Source of the DNA: Micromonospora trifolii
GTDB taxonomy: Bacteria > Actinomycetota > Actinomycetes > Mycobacteriales > Micromonosporaceae
Length of the DNA: 64,000 bases
Direction: 5' to 3'
Assembly: GCF_022229005.1 (NCBI RefSeq)
Contig: NZ_JAKKFD010000001.1
Coordinates: 124,001 to 188,000 of the forward strand
Made by a program: the position numbers and the translations under genes
In this document: in pieces, positions 44,939-54,518 of the stretch
Layout of the letters: every line of letters begins with the position of its first letter
Position numbering within the stretch: position 1 is the first letter of the stretch
Notes under the pieces: model-generated
What the model was told of the DNA's origin: nothing
Databases searched by the model: none
The model's input: the letters and a program-made list of their open reading frames with translations, nothing else

Positions 44939-44971
44939 GAAGGGCGTCGGCCAGGTCGACCGACGCCCTTC
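44939..44971 (-). terminator. Terminator hairpin after pstB
   Basis: GAAGGGCGTCGG pairs perfectly with CCGACGCCCTTC over a nine-base loop. It stands 21 bases beyond the pstB stop and ends the pst operon. Confidence 0.8.
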
Positions 44972-44991
44972 GCGGACCAGGAGTCAGCGGC

Positions 44992-45768
44992 TCAGCCGAA
45001 GCGGCCGGTGATGTAGTCCTCGGTCTTCTTCACGCTCGGGTTGCTGAAGATCTTCTGGGTGTTGTCGTACTCGATCAGCCGGCCCGGGTCGCCGGTCTTC
45101 TCGATCGAGAAGAAGGCGGTCCGGTCCGAGACCCGCGCGGCCTGCTGCATGTTGTGCGTCACGATGATGATCGTGAACTTGTCCTTGAGCTGGAACATCA
45201 GGTCCTCGATCGCCAGCGTGGAGATCGGGTCCAGGGCGGAGCACGGCTCGTCCATCAGGACGACCTGCGGCTCGACCGCGATGGTCCGGGCGATGCAGAG
45301 CCGCTGCTGCTGACCGCCGGAGAGGCCCGCGCCGGGCTTGCCCAGCCGGTCCTTGACCTCGCCCCACAGGTTCGCGGCGCGCAGGGCCTTCTCGGCCGCG
45401 TCCTCCAGGATCGACTTCTTGCGGACCCCGTTGAGCTTCAGTCCGGCCACCACGTTCTCGAAGATGCTCATGGTGGGGAACGGGTTCGGCCGCTGGAAGA
45501 CCATGCCGATGGTGCGCCGGACCGCTGTGACGTCCACGTCCCGGTCGTAGATGTCCTGGTCGTCGATGGTCAGGCTGCCCTCGACCCGGGCCCCGGGCAG
45601 CACCTCGTGCATCCGGTTGATCGACCGCAGGAACGTCGACTTGCCGCAGCCGGACGGCCCGATGAGGGCGGTGACCGTCTTCGGCTCGACGGTCAGGTTG
45701 ATGTTCTCGATTGCCTTGAAGCCGCCGTAGTACGCGGTGACGTTCGAGGCGGAGACGCGCTTGGCCAT
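44992..45768 (-). CDS. pstB: Phosphate ABC transporter ATP-binding protein PstB
   Basis: The 258-residue ATPase drives high-affinity phosphate uptake. Walker [11 protein letters not shown]-loop [12 protein letters not shown], signature LSGGQQQR and Walker [14 protein letters not shown] are typical of PstB, as is the C-terminal [13 protein letters not shown] precedes the ATG at 45768. It is the last gene of the pstSCAB operon, 17 bases after pstA. No phoU follows. Confidence 0.97.
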   Translation of the reverse strand: MAKRVSASNVTAYYGGFKAIENINLTVEPKTVTALIGPSGCGKSTFLRSINRMHEVLPGARVEGSLTIDDQDIYDRDVDVTAVRRTIGMVFQRPNPFPTMSIFENVVAGLKLNGVRKKSILEDAAEKALRAANLWGEVKDRLGKPGAGLSGGQQQRLCIARTIAVEPQVVLMDEPCSALDPISTLAIEDLMFQLKDKFTIIIVTHNMQQAARVSDRTAFFSIEKTGDPGRLIEYDNTQKIFSNPSVKKTEDYITGRFG

Positions 45769-45785
45769 GGTGGTACCTCCGGGGT

Positions 45786-46874
45786 TCATCGGCTGAGCCT
45801 GTTGCGACGGGCCAGCAGCTTCGCCGCGATCGTCAGGATGAGCACGAGGGCGACCAGGGTGAGTGCCGCGGTCCACGCCCGTGCCGGGGCGTACTTCGAC
45901 GCGTCACCGGCCTGCTGGTAGACGAAGAGGGACAGCGACGACTGGCTGTTCTCGAAGGGGTTGGTGTTGATCGCGGCGCCGCCGCCGGCGACCAGCAGCA
46001 CCGGCGCGGTCTCGCCGGCCGCGCGGGCGATGGCGAGCATGACGCCGGTGACGATGCCGGGCAGCGCCGTCGGCAGCACCACCCGCAGGATGGTCTTCCA
46101 CTTGGGTACGCCGAGCGCGTACGCGCCCTCGCGCAGTGGCGCCGGGACGAGGCGGAGCATCTCCTCGGTGGACCGGACGATGGTGGGCAGCATGAGCACG
46201 CTCAGCGCGAGCGCGGCGGCGAAGCCGGAGAAGCTGGGCCGACCGTCGTTGAACCACGGCGACACGATCAGCACCCAGAACGCCAGCACGAAGAGGCCGG
46301 AGACGATCGACGGAATGCCGGTCATCACGTCCACGAAGAACCGGATCGTGAAGGCGAACTTGCCCCGCCCGTACTCGACGATGTAGATCGCGCAGAGAAC
46401 GCCGAGCGGGACGGTGATCAGGGTGGCGATGCCGACCTGCTCCAGCGTGCCGACGATCGCGTGGTACGCGCCGCCGTTGGCGTCCCGGGCCCCGATGTTG
46501 TTCATCGAGGTCTGGAAGAAGTTGACGTCCAGTCGGTCGGCGCCCTTGCTGACCAGCGTCCAGACCACCGACACGAGCGGCAGCACCGCCAGCACGAAGG
46601 TGGAGTGGATCAGTGCGCTCCAGGTGCGGTTGCGCGCCGATCGGCGCCCCTCGACCACGTTGGCGGCGGCGAAGAGCCCGACCAGGTAGAGGATCGCGCC
46701 GAGGACGACCACGAGGACCGGGCCGCCGATGCCGGTGCCGTAGACGACCACGGCGGAGAGCGCCAGGGCCGCCACGGCGATGGCCGGGGCGGCGTACCAG
46801 GGCAGCCGCTTGGCCCGCAGCGAGTCGGGCTGGGCCGGCGGCCGGGTGCGGTGGGAGGTGACGGTTGTGGTCAT
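45786..46874 (-). CDS. pstA: Phosphate ABC transporter permease PstA
   Basis: The 362-residue product has six to eight helices; the permease EAA-like loop is [20 protein letters not shown]. The N-terminal extension of about 100 residues with two extra helices is common in actinomycetes. Its ATG overlaps the pstC stop (ATGA), indicating coupled translation. Confidence 0.95.
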   Translation of the reverse strand: MTTTVTSHRTRPPAQPDSLRAKRLPWYAAPAIAVAALALSAVVVYGTGIGGPVLVVVLGAILYLVGLFAAANVVEGRRSARNRTWSALIHSTFVLAVLPLVSVVWTLVSKGADRLDVNFFQTSMNNIGARDANGGAYHAIVGTLEQVGIATLITVPLGVLCAIYIVEYGRGKFAFTIRFFVDVMTGIPSIVSGLFVLAFWVLIVSPWFNDGRPSFSGFAAALALSVLMLPTIVRSTEEMLRLVPAPLREGAYALGVPKWKTILRVVLPTALPGIVTGVMLAIARAAGETAPVLLVAGGGAAINTNPFENSQSSLSLFVYQQAGDASKYAPARAWTAALTLVALVLILTIAAKLLARRNRLSR

Positions 46875-47962
46875 GCGGCCGACTCCGTGAACTCCCGGCG
46901 GCGGTAGATGATCGCCCGCGCCGTGATGTTGACGATCAGCGTGATGGCGAACAGCACCAGACCGGAGGCGATGAGCGCGCCCCGGCCGGTCTCGTTCGCC
47001 TCGCCGAACGCGTTGGCGATGTTGGCGGCGATGGTGTTGCCGCCGTTCTGGATCAGGTTGAACGAGATGCCGAAGGTGATGCCGAGGGTCAGCGCCAGGG
47101 CGATGGTCTCGCCGAGCGCCCGGCCGAGGCCGAGCATCATCGCGGCGATGATGCCGGGGCGGCCGTAGGGGAGCACCGCGGTGCGGAGCATCTCCCAGCG
47201 GGTGGCGCCCAGGGCGAGGGCGGCCTCCTCGTTCGCCGTCGGTGTCTGGAGGAACACCTCGCGGGAGAGCGAGGTGATGATCGGCAACACCATGATCGCG
47301 AGCACCAGGGCGCCGAGCATGACGGACGCCCCGAAGGGCCCGTCGCCGCCGAAGAGCGGGATCCAGCCGAAGTGGTGGTTCAGCCAGACCGAGAAGTCCC
47401 GGACCGGGCTGCTGAAGACGTCCCGTCCCCAGAGGCCGAAGACCACGCTCGGTACGGCGGCCAGCAGGTCGACAAGGAAGCCGAGCGCGGTGCCCAGCCG
47501 GCGCGGCGCGTAGTGCGAGAGGTAGAGCGCGATGCCGAGCGCCACCGGCACCGCGATGAGCAGTGCGAGCGCCGAGCTGAGCACGGTGCCGAAGGCGAGC
47601 GCACCGATGCCGAACTTCGGCTCTGTCTCGTTGGGAGACCAGCCCTCGTAGGACCAGAAGTTCTCGGTGTTGGCGCGTAGGGCCGGCACCGCCTTGGCGA
47701 CCAGGAAGATCGCGATGGCGGCGATGATGACCAGAACGGCGGTGCCGGCGGCCAGTGTGAGACCGCGGAAGGCTCGCTCGGCGCCGAACTTACGGCTGCG
47801 TGGCAGCGCGCCGCCGCCGCCCAGCCCGGTGCCGCCCGGGGAACGGGTGCTGACTGGTGCCTCGGCCACACGCGCCGAGGCACCGGCGGGCCACTCGTGA
47901 CTCTGGGTCACGCGCGTCCCGCCGGTGCCGGCGTCGGCCGAGCGGTGAGGGGTTTCACCCAT
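46871..47962 (-). CDS. pstC: Phosphate ABC transporter permease PstC
   Basis: The product has 363 residues with a 70-residue hydrophilic N-terminus and six helices; the conserved loop is EEAALALGATRWEMLRTAVL. PSVVFGLWGRDVF is the usual PstC block. The ATG at 47962 has only a weak ribosome site; a GTG at 47911 is an alternative that keeps all helices. The gene follows pstS by 38 bases. Confidence 0.94.
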   Translation of the reverse strand: MGETPHRSADAGTGGTRVTQSHEWPAGASARVAEAPVSTRSPGGTGLGGGGALPRSRKFGAERAFRGLTLAAGTAVLVIIAAIAIFLVAKAVPALRANTENFWSYEGWSPNETEPKFGIGALAFGTVLSSALALLIAVPVALGIALYLSHYAPRRLGTALGFLVDLLAAVPSVVFGLWGRDVFSSPVRDFSVWLNHHFGWIPLFGGDGPFGASVMLGALVLAIMVLPIITSLSREVFLQTPTANEEAALALGATRWEMLRTAVLPYGRPGIIAAMMLGLGRALGETIALALTLGITFGISFNLIQNGGNTIAANIANAFGEANETGRGALIASGLVLFAITLIVNITARAIIYRRREFTESAA

Positions 47963-48000
47963 CTGCTCGCTCGATTCGGTTGCGGAGGTGTGGAATCGGG

Positions 48001-49107
48001 TCAGGAGAGGTTCTTGACCGCGGTCTCGACCTTGGTGCGGACCGTCTCCGGCAGCGGGGCGTAGCCCAGCTCGGTGAGAGAGGCCTGGCCCTCGGCGCTG
48101 GCGGCGTGGCCCAGCAGGCCCTTGACGAGCTTCAGCTTGTCGGCCGCGAGGCCCTTGCTGCAGACGATCTCGTACGTCGCCAGGACGATCGGGTACGCCC
48201 CGGCCTCCTTGGTGTTGTAGTCGATCTTCAGCTTGAGGTCGTCGCCCTGACCCTCGACGGCAGCGCCGGCGATGGTCTTGCCGGCCGCCTCGGCGGTCAG
48301 CGCGGCGAACTCGCCGTTGCCGTTGCCGATCTTCGACATCTTCAGACCGGCGTTCTCGGCGAACGACCACTCCATGTAGCCGATGGAGCCGTCCGCGCCC
48401 TTGACCTTGCTGGCCACGCCGTCCGAGCCCTTGGCGCCGGTGCCGCCCGGGGCCTTCCACGCCTTGGCGTTGCCCAGGGTCCAGTCGCTCTCAGCGGTCT
48501 TCGAGAGGTACTTGGTGAAGTTGTCGGTGGTGCCCGACTCGTCCGAACGGTGGACCGTCTGGATCGTGGTCGCCGGGAGCTTGGCGTCCGGGTTGTCGGC
48601 CTTGATCGTGGCGTCGTCCCACTTGGTGACCTTGCCAGCGAAGATCTTCGCCAGGGTGGCCGGCTTGAGCTGGAGGTTGTCCACGCCGCTGACGTTGTAG
48701 GCGACGGCCACCGGGCCGATCACCATCGGCAGGTGGATGGCCTTGCCGCCGACGCACTTGGCGTCGGCCTGCGGCTGCTCCTCCGGCTTGAGCGCGGAGT
48801 CGGAACCGGCGAAGTCGGCGGTCCCGGCGATGAACGCCTGGATGCCGGCGCCCGAGCCGGAAGCCTCGTAGTTGATCGTGGTGCCCTGGCACTTCTGCTG
48901 GTACGCCTTGATCCACTCGGCCATGGCGTTCTTCTGTGCCGACGAACCCTGGGCGTTCAGCGTGCCGGTAGCGCAGTCGACCGCGGCGGCCGAGCCCGAA
49001 GCACTCGCGCCGGAGGCGGGCTCGTTGTTGTCCGAGCCGCATGCACTGAGGCCGAGCGTCGCGGCAAGAGCGAGGCAGGCAATAGTGCCGTACCGCTGGA
49101 GCTTCAC
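48001..49107 (-). CDS. pstS: Phosphate-binding lipoprotein PstS
   Basis: The 368-residue product has a lipobox in LGLSACGSD and phosphate-contact segments: GSSAQKNAM, ASGSGAGIQAFIAGTADFAG and RSDESGTTDNFTKYL. It binds phosphate outside the membrane for PstCAB. The GTG at 49107 places the signal peptide correctly. Phased GTTCACC-type repeats (49222-49294) lie 115-190 bases upstream. Confidence 0.96.
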   Translation of the reverse strand: MKLQRYGTIACLALAATLGLSACGSDNNEPASGASASGSAAAVDCATGTLNAQGSSAQKNAMAEWIKAYQQKCQGTTINYEASGSGAGIQAFIAGTADFAGSDSALKPEEQPQADAKCVGGKAIHLPMVIGPVAVAYNVSGVDNLQLKPATLAKIFAGKVTKWDDATIKADNPDAKLPATTIQTVHRSDESGTTDNFTKYLSKTAESDWTLGNAKAWKAPGGTGAKGSDGVASKVKGADGSIGYMEWSFAENAGLKMSKIGNGNGEFAALTAEAAGKTIAGAAVEGQGDDLKLKIDYNTKEAGAYPIVLATYEIVCSKGLAADKLKLVKGLLGHAASAEGQASLTELGYAPLPETVRTKVETAVKNLS

Positions 49108-49221
49108 CTGAGGGGTTTCCCTTCGCGTCTGACTTGGCGCCCCGATCCCGGGGCCCGAGGACCGGTACTGACCGGCTGACACGAAAGTTAGAAGTGCCAG
49201 GTAGCCGGTTCGTCGGTCGCA

Positions 49222-49294
49222 AGTGAACGCAAGGTGAACACGTACGGCCCCTGAGGTGACCGCTTGCCGAGGGTGAGTTGTCCGTTAAGTGAAC
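49222..49294 (-). promoter_or_regulatory. Extended PHO box array upstream of pstS
   Basis: On the reverse strand GTTCACT (5' end at 49294), GGTCACC (49261), GTTCACC (49239) and GTTCACT (49228) start at distances of 33, 22 and 11 bases, all multiples of the 11-base PhoP repeat unit. The two adjacent units at 49222-49239 form the core PHO box; the others look like weaker flanking units in the same phase. Confidence 0.78.
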
Positions 49295-49398
49295 CCGGGC
49301 ACACCTGTCGGAAGTATGGGTATATTTCCGGTTCGGCGTTATCCCGCCGACGCCCGGCCGTTACCCACCGGTGACTCGATCGGGCCGACGGCCGACGG

Positions 49399-50325
49399 TC
49401 AGCCCAGGTGGTAGTTGATGTGCGCGGACCAGCGGGCGAAGCCCAGCCGCTCGTAGAGCGCGACGGCCCCGGTGTTCGAGTCGTCCACGAAGAGCATCAC
49501 CCGGTCGAGGCCGCGCTTGTCCCGCAGATAGGTCAGCCCAGCGGTGGTCAGTGCCCGGCCGAGCCCGCCGCCGTGCGCTGTCGGCTCCACCCCCAGGACG
49601 TACACCTCGCCGATCCGGGCCGACCCCGGCCGCTCGTGCACCTTGGTCCAGTGGAAACCGAGCAGCCGGCCGGTCGCGGTCTCCTCGGCGAGCAGGAAGC
49701 CCGCCCTGTCGAACCACGGCTCGGCGAGGCGGACCCGCAGGTCGTCCGACGTCCACCGGCCCTGCTCGGGGTGCTCGGCGAAGGCCCGTGCGTTGAGGGT
49801 CAACCAGGCCGCGTCGTCCGCTCCGGGCTGGAACGCGCGTAGCTCCACCCCGTCGGGCACGCGCGGCTCACCCAGCGGGGCGGCCAACGGCCGGCGCAAC
49901 TGCCAGAGCACCCGGGCGCGGGTGAAGCCGAGGTCGACGGCGAGCGCGGCGGCCGAGGGGTGGTCGCCGTGCGCCCAGGCCCGCAGTGGCCCGGTGGCCG
50001 AGGCGAGTACGCCCCGGGCGAGCGCCCGCCCGGTGCCCCGCCGCCGGTACGCGGGGTGCACCACCAGTTCGACCCCGATCCCGCCGACCGGGTCGGTGGT
50101 GTCCAGGTGCGCGTACCCGGTGAGGGTGCCGTCGTCGGCGCGGGCGATCAGATGCACGGCCGGGGCGTCGGCGTCGCGCAGCCGCAACAGGACGTGTTCG
50201 TCGAGCGGGTCAGCTCCGTCCGTGTCACCTGCGACGCTGGCGAGGGCGAGTACGTCGGCGATCTCCGCCGGCGCCAGTCGGTCGCTCCGGGTCACCTGGT
50301 CGCTGGTCGGCTCCGCGCTGCTCAT
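49399..50325 (-). CDS. mshD: Mycothiol synthase MshD
   Basis: The 308-residue product has two GNAT domains and should acetylate Cys-GlcN-Ins in the last step of mycothiol synthesis. Domain 1 has VHPAYRRRGTGRALARGVL; domain 2 has GRLLGFHWTKVHE, VLGVEPTAHGGGLGRAL and the ending YERLGFARWSAHINYHLG, all typical of MshD. It lies between the deacetylase and pstS genes, the same neighbourhood as in mycobacteria. Confidence 0.95.
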   Translation of the reverse strand: MSSAEPTSDQVTRSDRLAPAEIADVLALASVAGDTDGADPLDEHVLLRLRDADAPAVHLIARADDGTLTGYAHLDTTDPVGGIGVELVVHPAYRRRGTGRALARGVLASATGPLRAWAHGDHPSAAALAVDLGFTRARVLWQLRRPLAAPLGEPRVPDGVELRAFQPGADDAAWLTLNARAFAEHPEQGRWTSDDLRVRLAEPWFDRAGFLLAEETATGRLLGFHWTKVHERPGSARIGEVYVLGVEPTAHGGGLGRALTTAGLTYLRDKRGLDRVMLFVDDSNTGAVALYERLGFARWSAHINYHLG

Positions 50326-50383
50326 CCCGCCACCGTATCCGTTGGCCGTCGTGACGCCCGGAGCGTCGCCGTAAAGCCGTGGC

Positions 50384-51268
50384 TCACGTCGGGTCGGTGG
50401 GTAGTGCCTCCAGCTCGAACCGGGCGGTCAGGTCGGGCAGGATCCGGCGCAGCGCCTCCACCGTGCCCTGTCGGTCCCCACCGGCGTCGTGCAGCAGCAC
50501 CACCGAGCCCGGTGCGGCCTGGCTCAGCACCGTAGCGGTGATCTTCGTGGCGCCGGGCAGCTCCCAGTCCGACGGATCCACCGACCAGTGCAGCGGGGTC
50601 ATGCCGAGCTGCTGCGCCACCGACACCACCGGGTACGTCCAGGCCCCGCCCGGCTGGCGGTACCAGACGATCGGGGCGTTCGGCACCGCCGCCCGGATCG
50701 CCGCGTTGGTGCGCAGAAGGTCGGAGCGGATGGCGTCGGCCGATCGGGCGCCCAGGCCGACGTCGTGGTGCCAGGAGTGGTTGCACAGGGTGTGCCCGGC
50801 GTCCACGATCGACCGGACCAGGTCGGGGTGGTTCTGCGCGTTCTCGCCGACCACGCAGAACGTGGCGCGCACGTCGTATTCGCGCAGGAGGGCGAGGACC
50901 TGCGGCGTGTAGCGCGGGTCCGGCCCGTCGTCGAAGGTCAGCGCGAGCCGCGGGGTGCCGGTGGTGGCGTGCGCGCCGAACAGGTTGTCGTCTCCGGCGT
51001 CCCGCCCGGACCCGTCCTGGCCGGCCTCGGCGGGGCCGGTCTCGGCCGCGTTGGCACTGGCGGTAGTGCGCGGCGTTCCGCCCGGCTCGCCAACACTGGG
51101 TTGGTCGGCGTAGTGCGGCCCGTCGGCGCTCGTGGTGACTCCGGTGGATTGCCGAGGCGTCTGGTCGGGGACGAGGCTGCGGCCCAGCACGTACGCGGAG
51201 CCGAGCAGCCCCGCCACCACCAGCGTCACGATCCCCACGGCCCGTGCTGTGGAGCTGCCCCGCGTCAC
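50384..51268 (-). CDS. Membrane-anchored polysaccharide deacetylase (CE4)
   Basis: The 294-residue product has an N-terminal anchor (ARAVGIVTLVVAGLLGSAYVL), a Ser/Thr/Gly-rich stalk and a NodB domain. The catalytic and metal motifs LTFDDGPDP and NHSWHHD are intact, and RQPGGAW and LLHDAGG complete the set. It probably removes acetyl groups from cell-wall sugars. GTG at 51268 with AGGTGG upstream is preferred to a GTG at 51277. It sits between glnR and mshD, where mycobacteria have no such gene as far as I recall. Confidence 0.87.
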   Translation of the reverse strand: MTRGSSTARAVGIVTLVVAGLLGSAYVLGRSLVPDQTPRQSTGVTTSADGPHYADQPSVGEPGGTPRTTASANAAETGPAEAGQDGSGRDAGDDNLFGAHATTGTPRLALTFDDGPDPRYTPQVLALLREYDVRATFCVVGENAQNHPDLVRSIVDAGHTLCNHSWHHDVGLGARSADAIRSDLLRTNAAIRAAVPNAPIVWYRQPGGAWTYPVVSVAQQLGMTPLHWSVDPSDWELPGATKITATVLSQAAPGSVVLLHDAGGDRQGTVEALRRILPDLTARFELEALPTDPT

Positions 51269-51422
51269 GACTTCCACCTGGCCTGCCGGTCACGCCGGCC
51301 CGTCGCCCCCGTGTTCAGTGCGCGCACCGTCGCCCCTTTCTCCGACAAACCCGGCAGTCAGAATAGAGCCGCCAAGCTGGGCAAAAAGGGCATATGGGAA
51401 ATCGTCCGGCAAGGTCCGCGGA

Positions 51423-52136
51423 TCAGACCGGCAGGGGCGCGTGCTCCGTCTCGGGAAGCGACCGCGACGGCGGAACGACGAACTTGTAGCCGACCTGGCG
51501 GACGGTGCCGATCATCGACTCGTACTCCGAGCCGAGCTTGGCGCGCAGCCGCCGGACGTGCACGTCGACAGTGCGGGTGCCGCCGAAGTAGTCGTAACCC
51601 CAGACCTCGCGCAGGAGCTGGTCCCGGGTGAACACCCGGCCCGGGTGCTGGGCCAGGAACTTCAGCAGCTCGAACTCCTTGTAGGTGAGGTCGAGCGGAC
51701 GGCCCTTGAGCTTGGCCGCGTAGGTGTCCGGGTCGATGGTCAGCTCGCCGGCCCGGATCGAGCCACCCGCGCCAGCTGTCGCGTTGCTGAGCCGGCCCAC
51801 CGACAGCCGCAGCCGTGCCTCGACCTCAGCGGGGCCGGCCGAGGCCAGGATGACGTCGTCGACGCCCCAGTCGGCGTTGAGTGCGATCAGGCCGGCCTCG
51901 GTCACCACAGCGACCAGCGGCACGCCGAGCCCGGTGGCGTGCAACATCCGGCAGGTCGCCCGGGCCTCGCTCAACTCCGATCGGGCGTCCACCATCACCG
52001 CGTCCGGGCTGGGGCCCGCGACCAGTGTGCGAACATCACGCGGCGCGGTGCGGACCGAGTGCGGCAGCAGGTCGAGTGCCGGCAGCACAGCCGACGGTTC
52101 CCCTGCGCGCGCGGTCACCAGCAGCAGGATCTCCAC
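51423..52136 (-). CDS. glnR: Nitrogen-response regulator GlnR
   Basis: The 237-residue OmpR-type protein has an atypical receiver ([39 protein letters not shown]) and a winged-helix domain ([40 protein letters not shown]). The whole sequence follows actinobacterial GlnR, an orphan regulator of nitrogen genes that works without phosphorylation. Position next to mshD and pst matches Rv0818-Rv0820. The GTG at 52136 has GGAGG at the right distance. Confidence 0.92.
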   Translation of the reverse strand: MEILLLVTARAGEPSAVLPALDLLPHSVRTAPRDVRTLVAGPSPDAVMVDARSELSEARATCRMLHATGLGVPLVAVVTEAGLIALNADWGVDDVILASAGPAEVEARLRLSVGRLSNATAGAGGSIRAGELTIDPDTYAAKLKGRPLDLTYKEFELLKFLAQHPGRVFTRDQLLREVWGYDYFGGTRTVDVHVRRLRAKLGSEYESMIGTVRQVGYKFVVPPSRSLPETEHAPLPV

Positions 52137-52324
52137 GATCACCTCCGTCCCGGCGGCGCGAGGCCGCACGCGACCAGTCGCACTCATCGAGGAGTGCGCT
52201 GAGAAATTGCGTGGTCCCGGCGTCGCTGACGGGCGGGTAACGCGTTGAGCCTAACCGATCGCCTCGGCCGCGCCGTCAGGCCATTTCCTGTTTGTCTACC
52301 TTGCCCCTGATCGTGGCCCGGATT

Positions 52325-52340
52325 TTAACGTCGCTGAAAC
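52325..52340 (+). promoter_or_regulatory. Candidate GlnR half-box
   Basis: TTAAC, six bases, GAAAC fits one a-b unit of the GlnR consensus gTnAC-n6-GAAAC with one difference. It lies in the divergent region between glnR and a membrane protein gene. The next unit in phase (CCACC) is poor, so the site may be a chance match. Confidence 0.35.
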
Positions 52341-52383
52341 CCGTGACCACCGCGTCGGGCCGTCGGTCTGGCACGATCGGGTC

Positions 52384-53442
52384 GTGTTTCCCTCCACCTC
52401 GCCCGAGGCCGGCCGCGAATCGTGGCCCGCTGGGCCCCAACCGGGCCCGGCCGCCGCAGCGACGCGCGGCCAACCGCCCGCGCCGCGTACCGGTCCGGCC
52501 ACCACCGATGGCGACCGCCGTGAACGGGGTGGGCCACGCCGTGCCCGTCGCTCCGGCGAGCCGGCCCGCCGATCCGAAGACGAGATCGACGAGCCGGAAG
52601 AGGAGGTCATTCCCCCGGTCGCTGTGCACCGTCAACTGGCGCTGACCATCGCCGGCTTCGCCGCGCTGCTCGGTGTCGGCCTGGTGCTCGGCGCGCAGAC
52701 GTCTGGCCCCGGTCACCGGCTGCCGTTCGCCTTCATCATCTTCGGCGTCCAACTGCTGTTCGTGCTCGCCTGGACGATGGCCATGCGTCCGCCCGCGCTG
52801 TTGGTGGTCGCCGGGATCAGCGCCACGGTCGCGGCGCTTGTCGACATCGCTGCGGTGCAGACCGACGTCGCCGGCCTGGCGCCGCTGGGCTACCTGGCCG
52901 CCGGTGGGTTCCTCGCCGCGGTGCTCGGCCAGCTGGTTCGCCGGGTCGACCGGGTCCGGGTCACCGACTCCCTCGGCTCCACGCTGCTCATCGTGGTCGG
53001 GGTGGTGGCCTTCGGCACCCTGATCGTGCTCAGCCGGATCCCGGCCGGCACCCAGGCGATCACCGTCTGCCTGACCGCGAGCGGTGTCGCGCTCACCGTC
53101 GCCCGGCTCACCGACGCCGTACTGCCCTGGCCGCGGCTCGCCCCGCAGGTGCCCCGGGGCGCCGCCGGCGTGGTGGCCGGCGCGATGGTCGGCACGCTGA
53201 CCAGCGCCCTCCTCGGCAGCTACCTGGTGGCTCCCTTCACGCCGACCCGGGCCGCCGTGATCGGCCTGGTCGCGGCGGTCACCGCCGTCCTCTCCGACCT
53301 CGCGGTGGGGTACGCGGAGGCGGGCCGGTTGATGGCCGGCGAGCCGCCCACGATGTGGGTGGCCCGGCACATGCAGGGTCCGCTCGGCGGCTTCGCCCTG
53401 GCGGCGCCCGCCGCGTACGCCATGTGCATGCTCTTCCTCTGA
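52384..53442 (+). CDS. Integral membrane protein of unknown function
   Basis: The 352-residue product has an 80-residue charged N-terminal tail and eight to nine helices, ending MWVARHMQGPLGGFALAAPA. The tail is rich in R, E, G and P. I recognise no family. The gene diverges from glnR and precedes the LmeA-like gene. The GTG start follows CACGAT by six bases and may be leaderless. Confidence 0.75.
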   Translation: MFPSTSPEAGRESWPAGPQPGPAAAATRGQPPAPRTGPATTDGDRRERGGPRRARRSGEPARRSEDEIDEPEEEVIPPVAVHRQLALTIAGFAALLGVGLVLGAQTSGPGHRLPFAFIIFGVQLLFVLAWTMAMRPPALLVVAGISATVAALVDIAAVQTDVAGLAPLGYLAAGGFLAAVLGQLVRRVDRVRVTDSLGSTLLIVVGVVAFGTLIVLSRIPAGTQAITVCLTASGVALTVARLTDAVLPWPRLAPQVPRGAAGVVAGAMVGTLTSALLGSYLVAPFTPTRAAVIGLVAAVTAVLSDLAVGYAEAGRLMAGEPPTMWVARHMQGPLGGFALAAPAAYAMCMLFL

Positions 53443-53546
53443 GTCACGGTTGAGCGCTGAGCCGGTCGGGTACCTACGGGTGCGCCGCCCTGCGGCGTCG
53501 GTACGAACGACCCGTCGCGGCGCGACGGGCGGAGACAGGAGGCGGC

Positions 53547-54335
53547 GTGGCGCAGGACTATCCGGTGGACGAGGCGCGACCCCGACGGCGTGGCCGCAAG
53601 CTGCTCATCGGGCTGTTCGTGCTGCTCCTGCTGCTGGCGGGGTTGCTGGTGGTCGCCGACCGGGTCGCGGTCGGGGTCGCCGAGCGGATGATCGGCGACC
53701 GCGTACGCCAGGAGATCGCCAAGCAGGGCGCGCGGTCCACCACGCCCGAGGTGGAGGTGGGCGGAACTCCGTTCCTCACCCAGGTCCTGGATGGCCGTTA
53801 CCAGCGGATCACCATCAACCTGCGCGACGTGCAGGCCTCGGTCGAGGGCGACGCCGTCCGGCTGCCGGTGCTCGATGTGACTGCCCGCAACGTTCGAGCC
53901 TCGCTGGACACTCTGCGCACCGGCCAGGGTGACGTCGTGGCGGACACCGTCAACGGCGCCGGCACGATCAGCTACGAGAGCCTGGCCGCGCTGTTGAACC
54001 GCCCGGGGCTCAAGCTGGGCGAGCAGAACGGCAAGCTCACCGTCACGGCCCCGGCCGACATCCTCGGTCAGAAGCTCACCATCAGCGGCACCGCCGACGT
54101 CACAGTCGCCGACAACGGCGCTGTCGCGCTGCGGTTCAACGACCTGGACGCCGCGGGCCTGCCGAACCTGCCGCTGGCCCGTGCCTTCCTGAGCAACTAC
54201 GCCAAGAGCATCTCCATCGACGTGCCCCTGCCGGAGTTGCCGTTCCAGCTCGCGGTCCGGGAGGTCCGTCCACTGCCGGAAGGGCTGGCGGTCACCGCCG
54301 ACGCCAAGAACGTGCCGATCAGCTCCGCTGGCTGA
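53547..54335 (+). CDS. DUF2993 protein, LmeA-like
   Basis: The 262-residue product has one N-terminal anchor (LLIGLFVLLLLLAGLLVVADR) and a beta-rich extracytoplasmic domain with GTPFLTQVLDGRYQRITINL, typical of DUF2993. The mycobacterial relative LmeA takes part in lipomannan maturation; Micromonosporaceae make different wall glycolipids, so the role may be more general lipid binding. GGAGGCGGC precedes the GTG. The position just before the leader peptide and rhodanese genes parallels Rv0817c. Confidence 0.87.
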   Translation: MAQDYPVDEARPRRRGRKLLIGLFVLLLLLAGLLVVADRVAVGVAERMIGDRVRQEIAKQGARSTTPEVEVGGTPFLTQVLDGRYQRITINLRDVQASVEGDAVRLPVLDVTARNVRASLDTLRTGQGDVVADTVNGAGTISYESLAALLNRPGLKLGEQNGKLTVTAPADILGQKLTISGTADVTVADNGAVALRFNDLDAAGLPNLPLARAFLSNYAKSISIDVPLPELPFQLAVREVRPLPEGLAVTADAKNVPISSAG

Positions 54336-54440
54336 CGCCGTAGGCGCTGTGGGACGCCGAAATCCTCGGCGATCCCGGCGATTCCCGGATGGTGGTCGGC
54401 CTAGTGGCAGCACGGTCACTGGCTGGTAGGCTCCCTGGCC

Positions 54441-54518
54441 ATGGGGACCCACCTCACCAAACGGCGCGCGGTCGACCTGTGCCGCGTGGCCACCTGCCTG
54501 TGTCGCCCCGTCATCTGA
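54441..54518 (+). CDS. Cysteine-rich leader peptide, 25 residues
   Basis: The frame reads MGTHLTKRRAVDLCRVATCL and ends CRPVI, with cysteines at 14, 19 and 21. Short leader peptides with LTKRR...DLCRV and clustered cysteines occur upstream of sulfur genes in actinomycetes, and leaderless cysteine-codon peptides act as cysteine-responsive attenuators in mycobacteria. TAGGCT eight bases before the ATG fits a leaderless mRNA. Stalling at the Cys codons when cysteine is low should alter the folding of the RNA that follows. Confidence 0.87.
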   Translation: MGTHLTKRRAVDLCRVATCLCRPVI

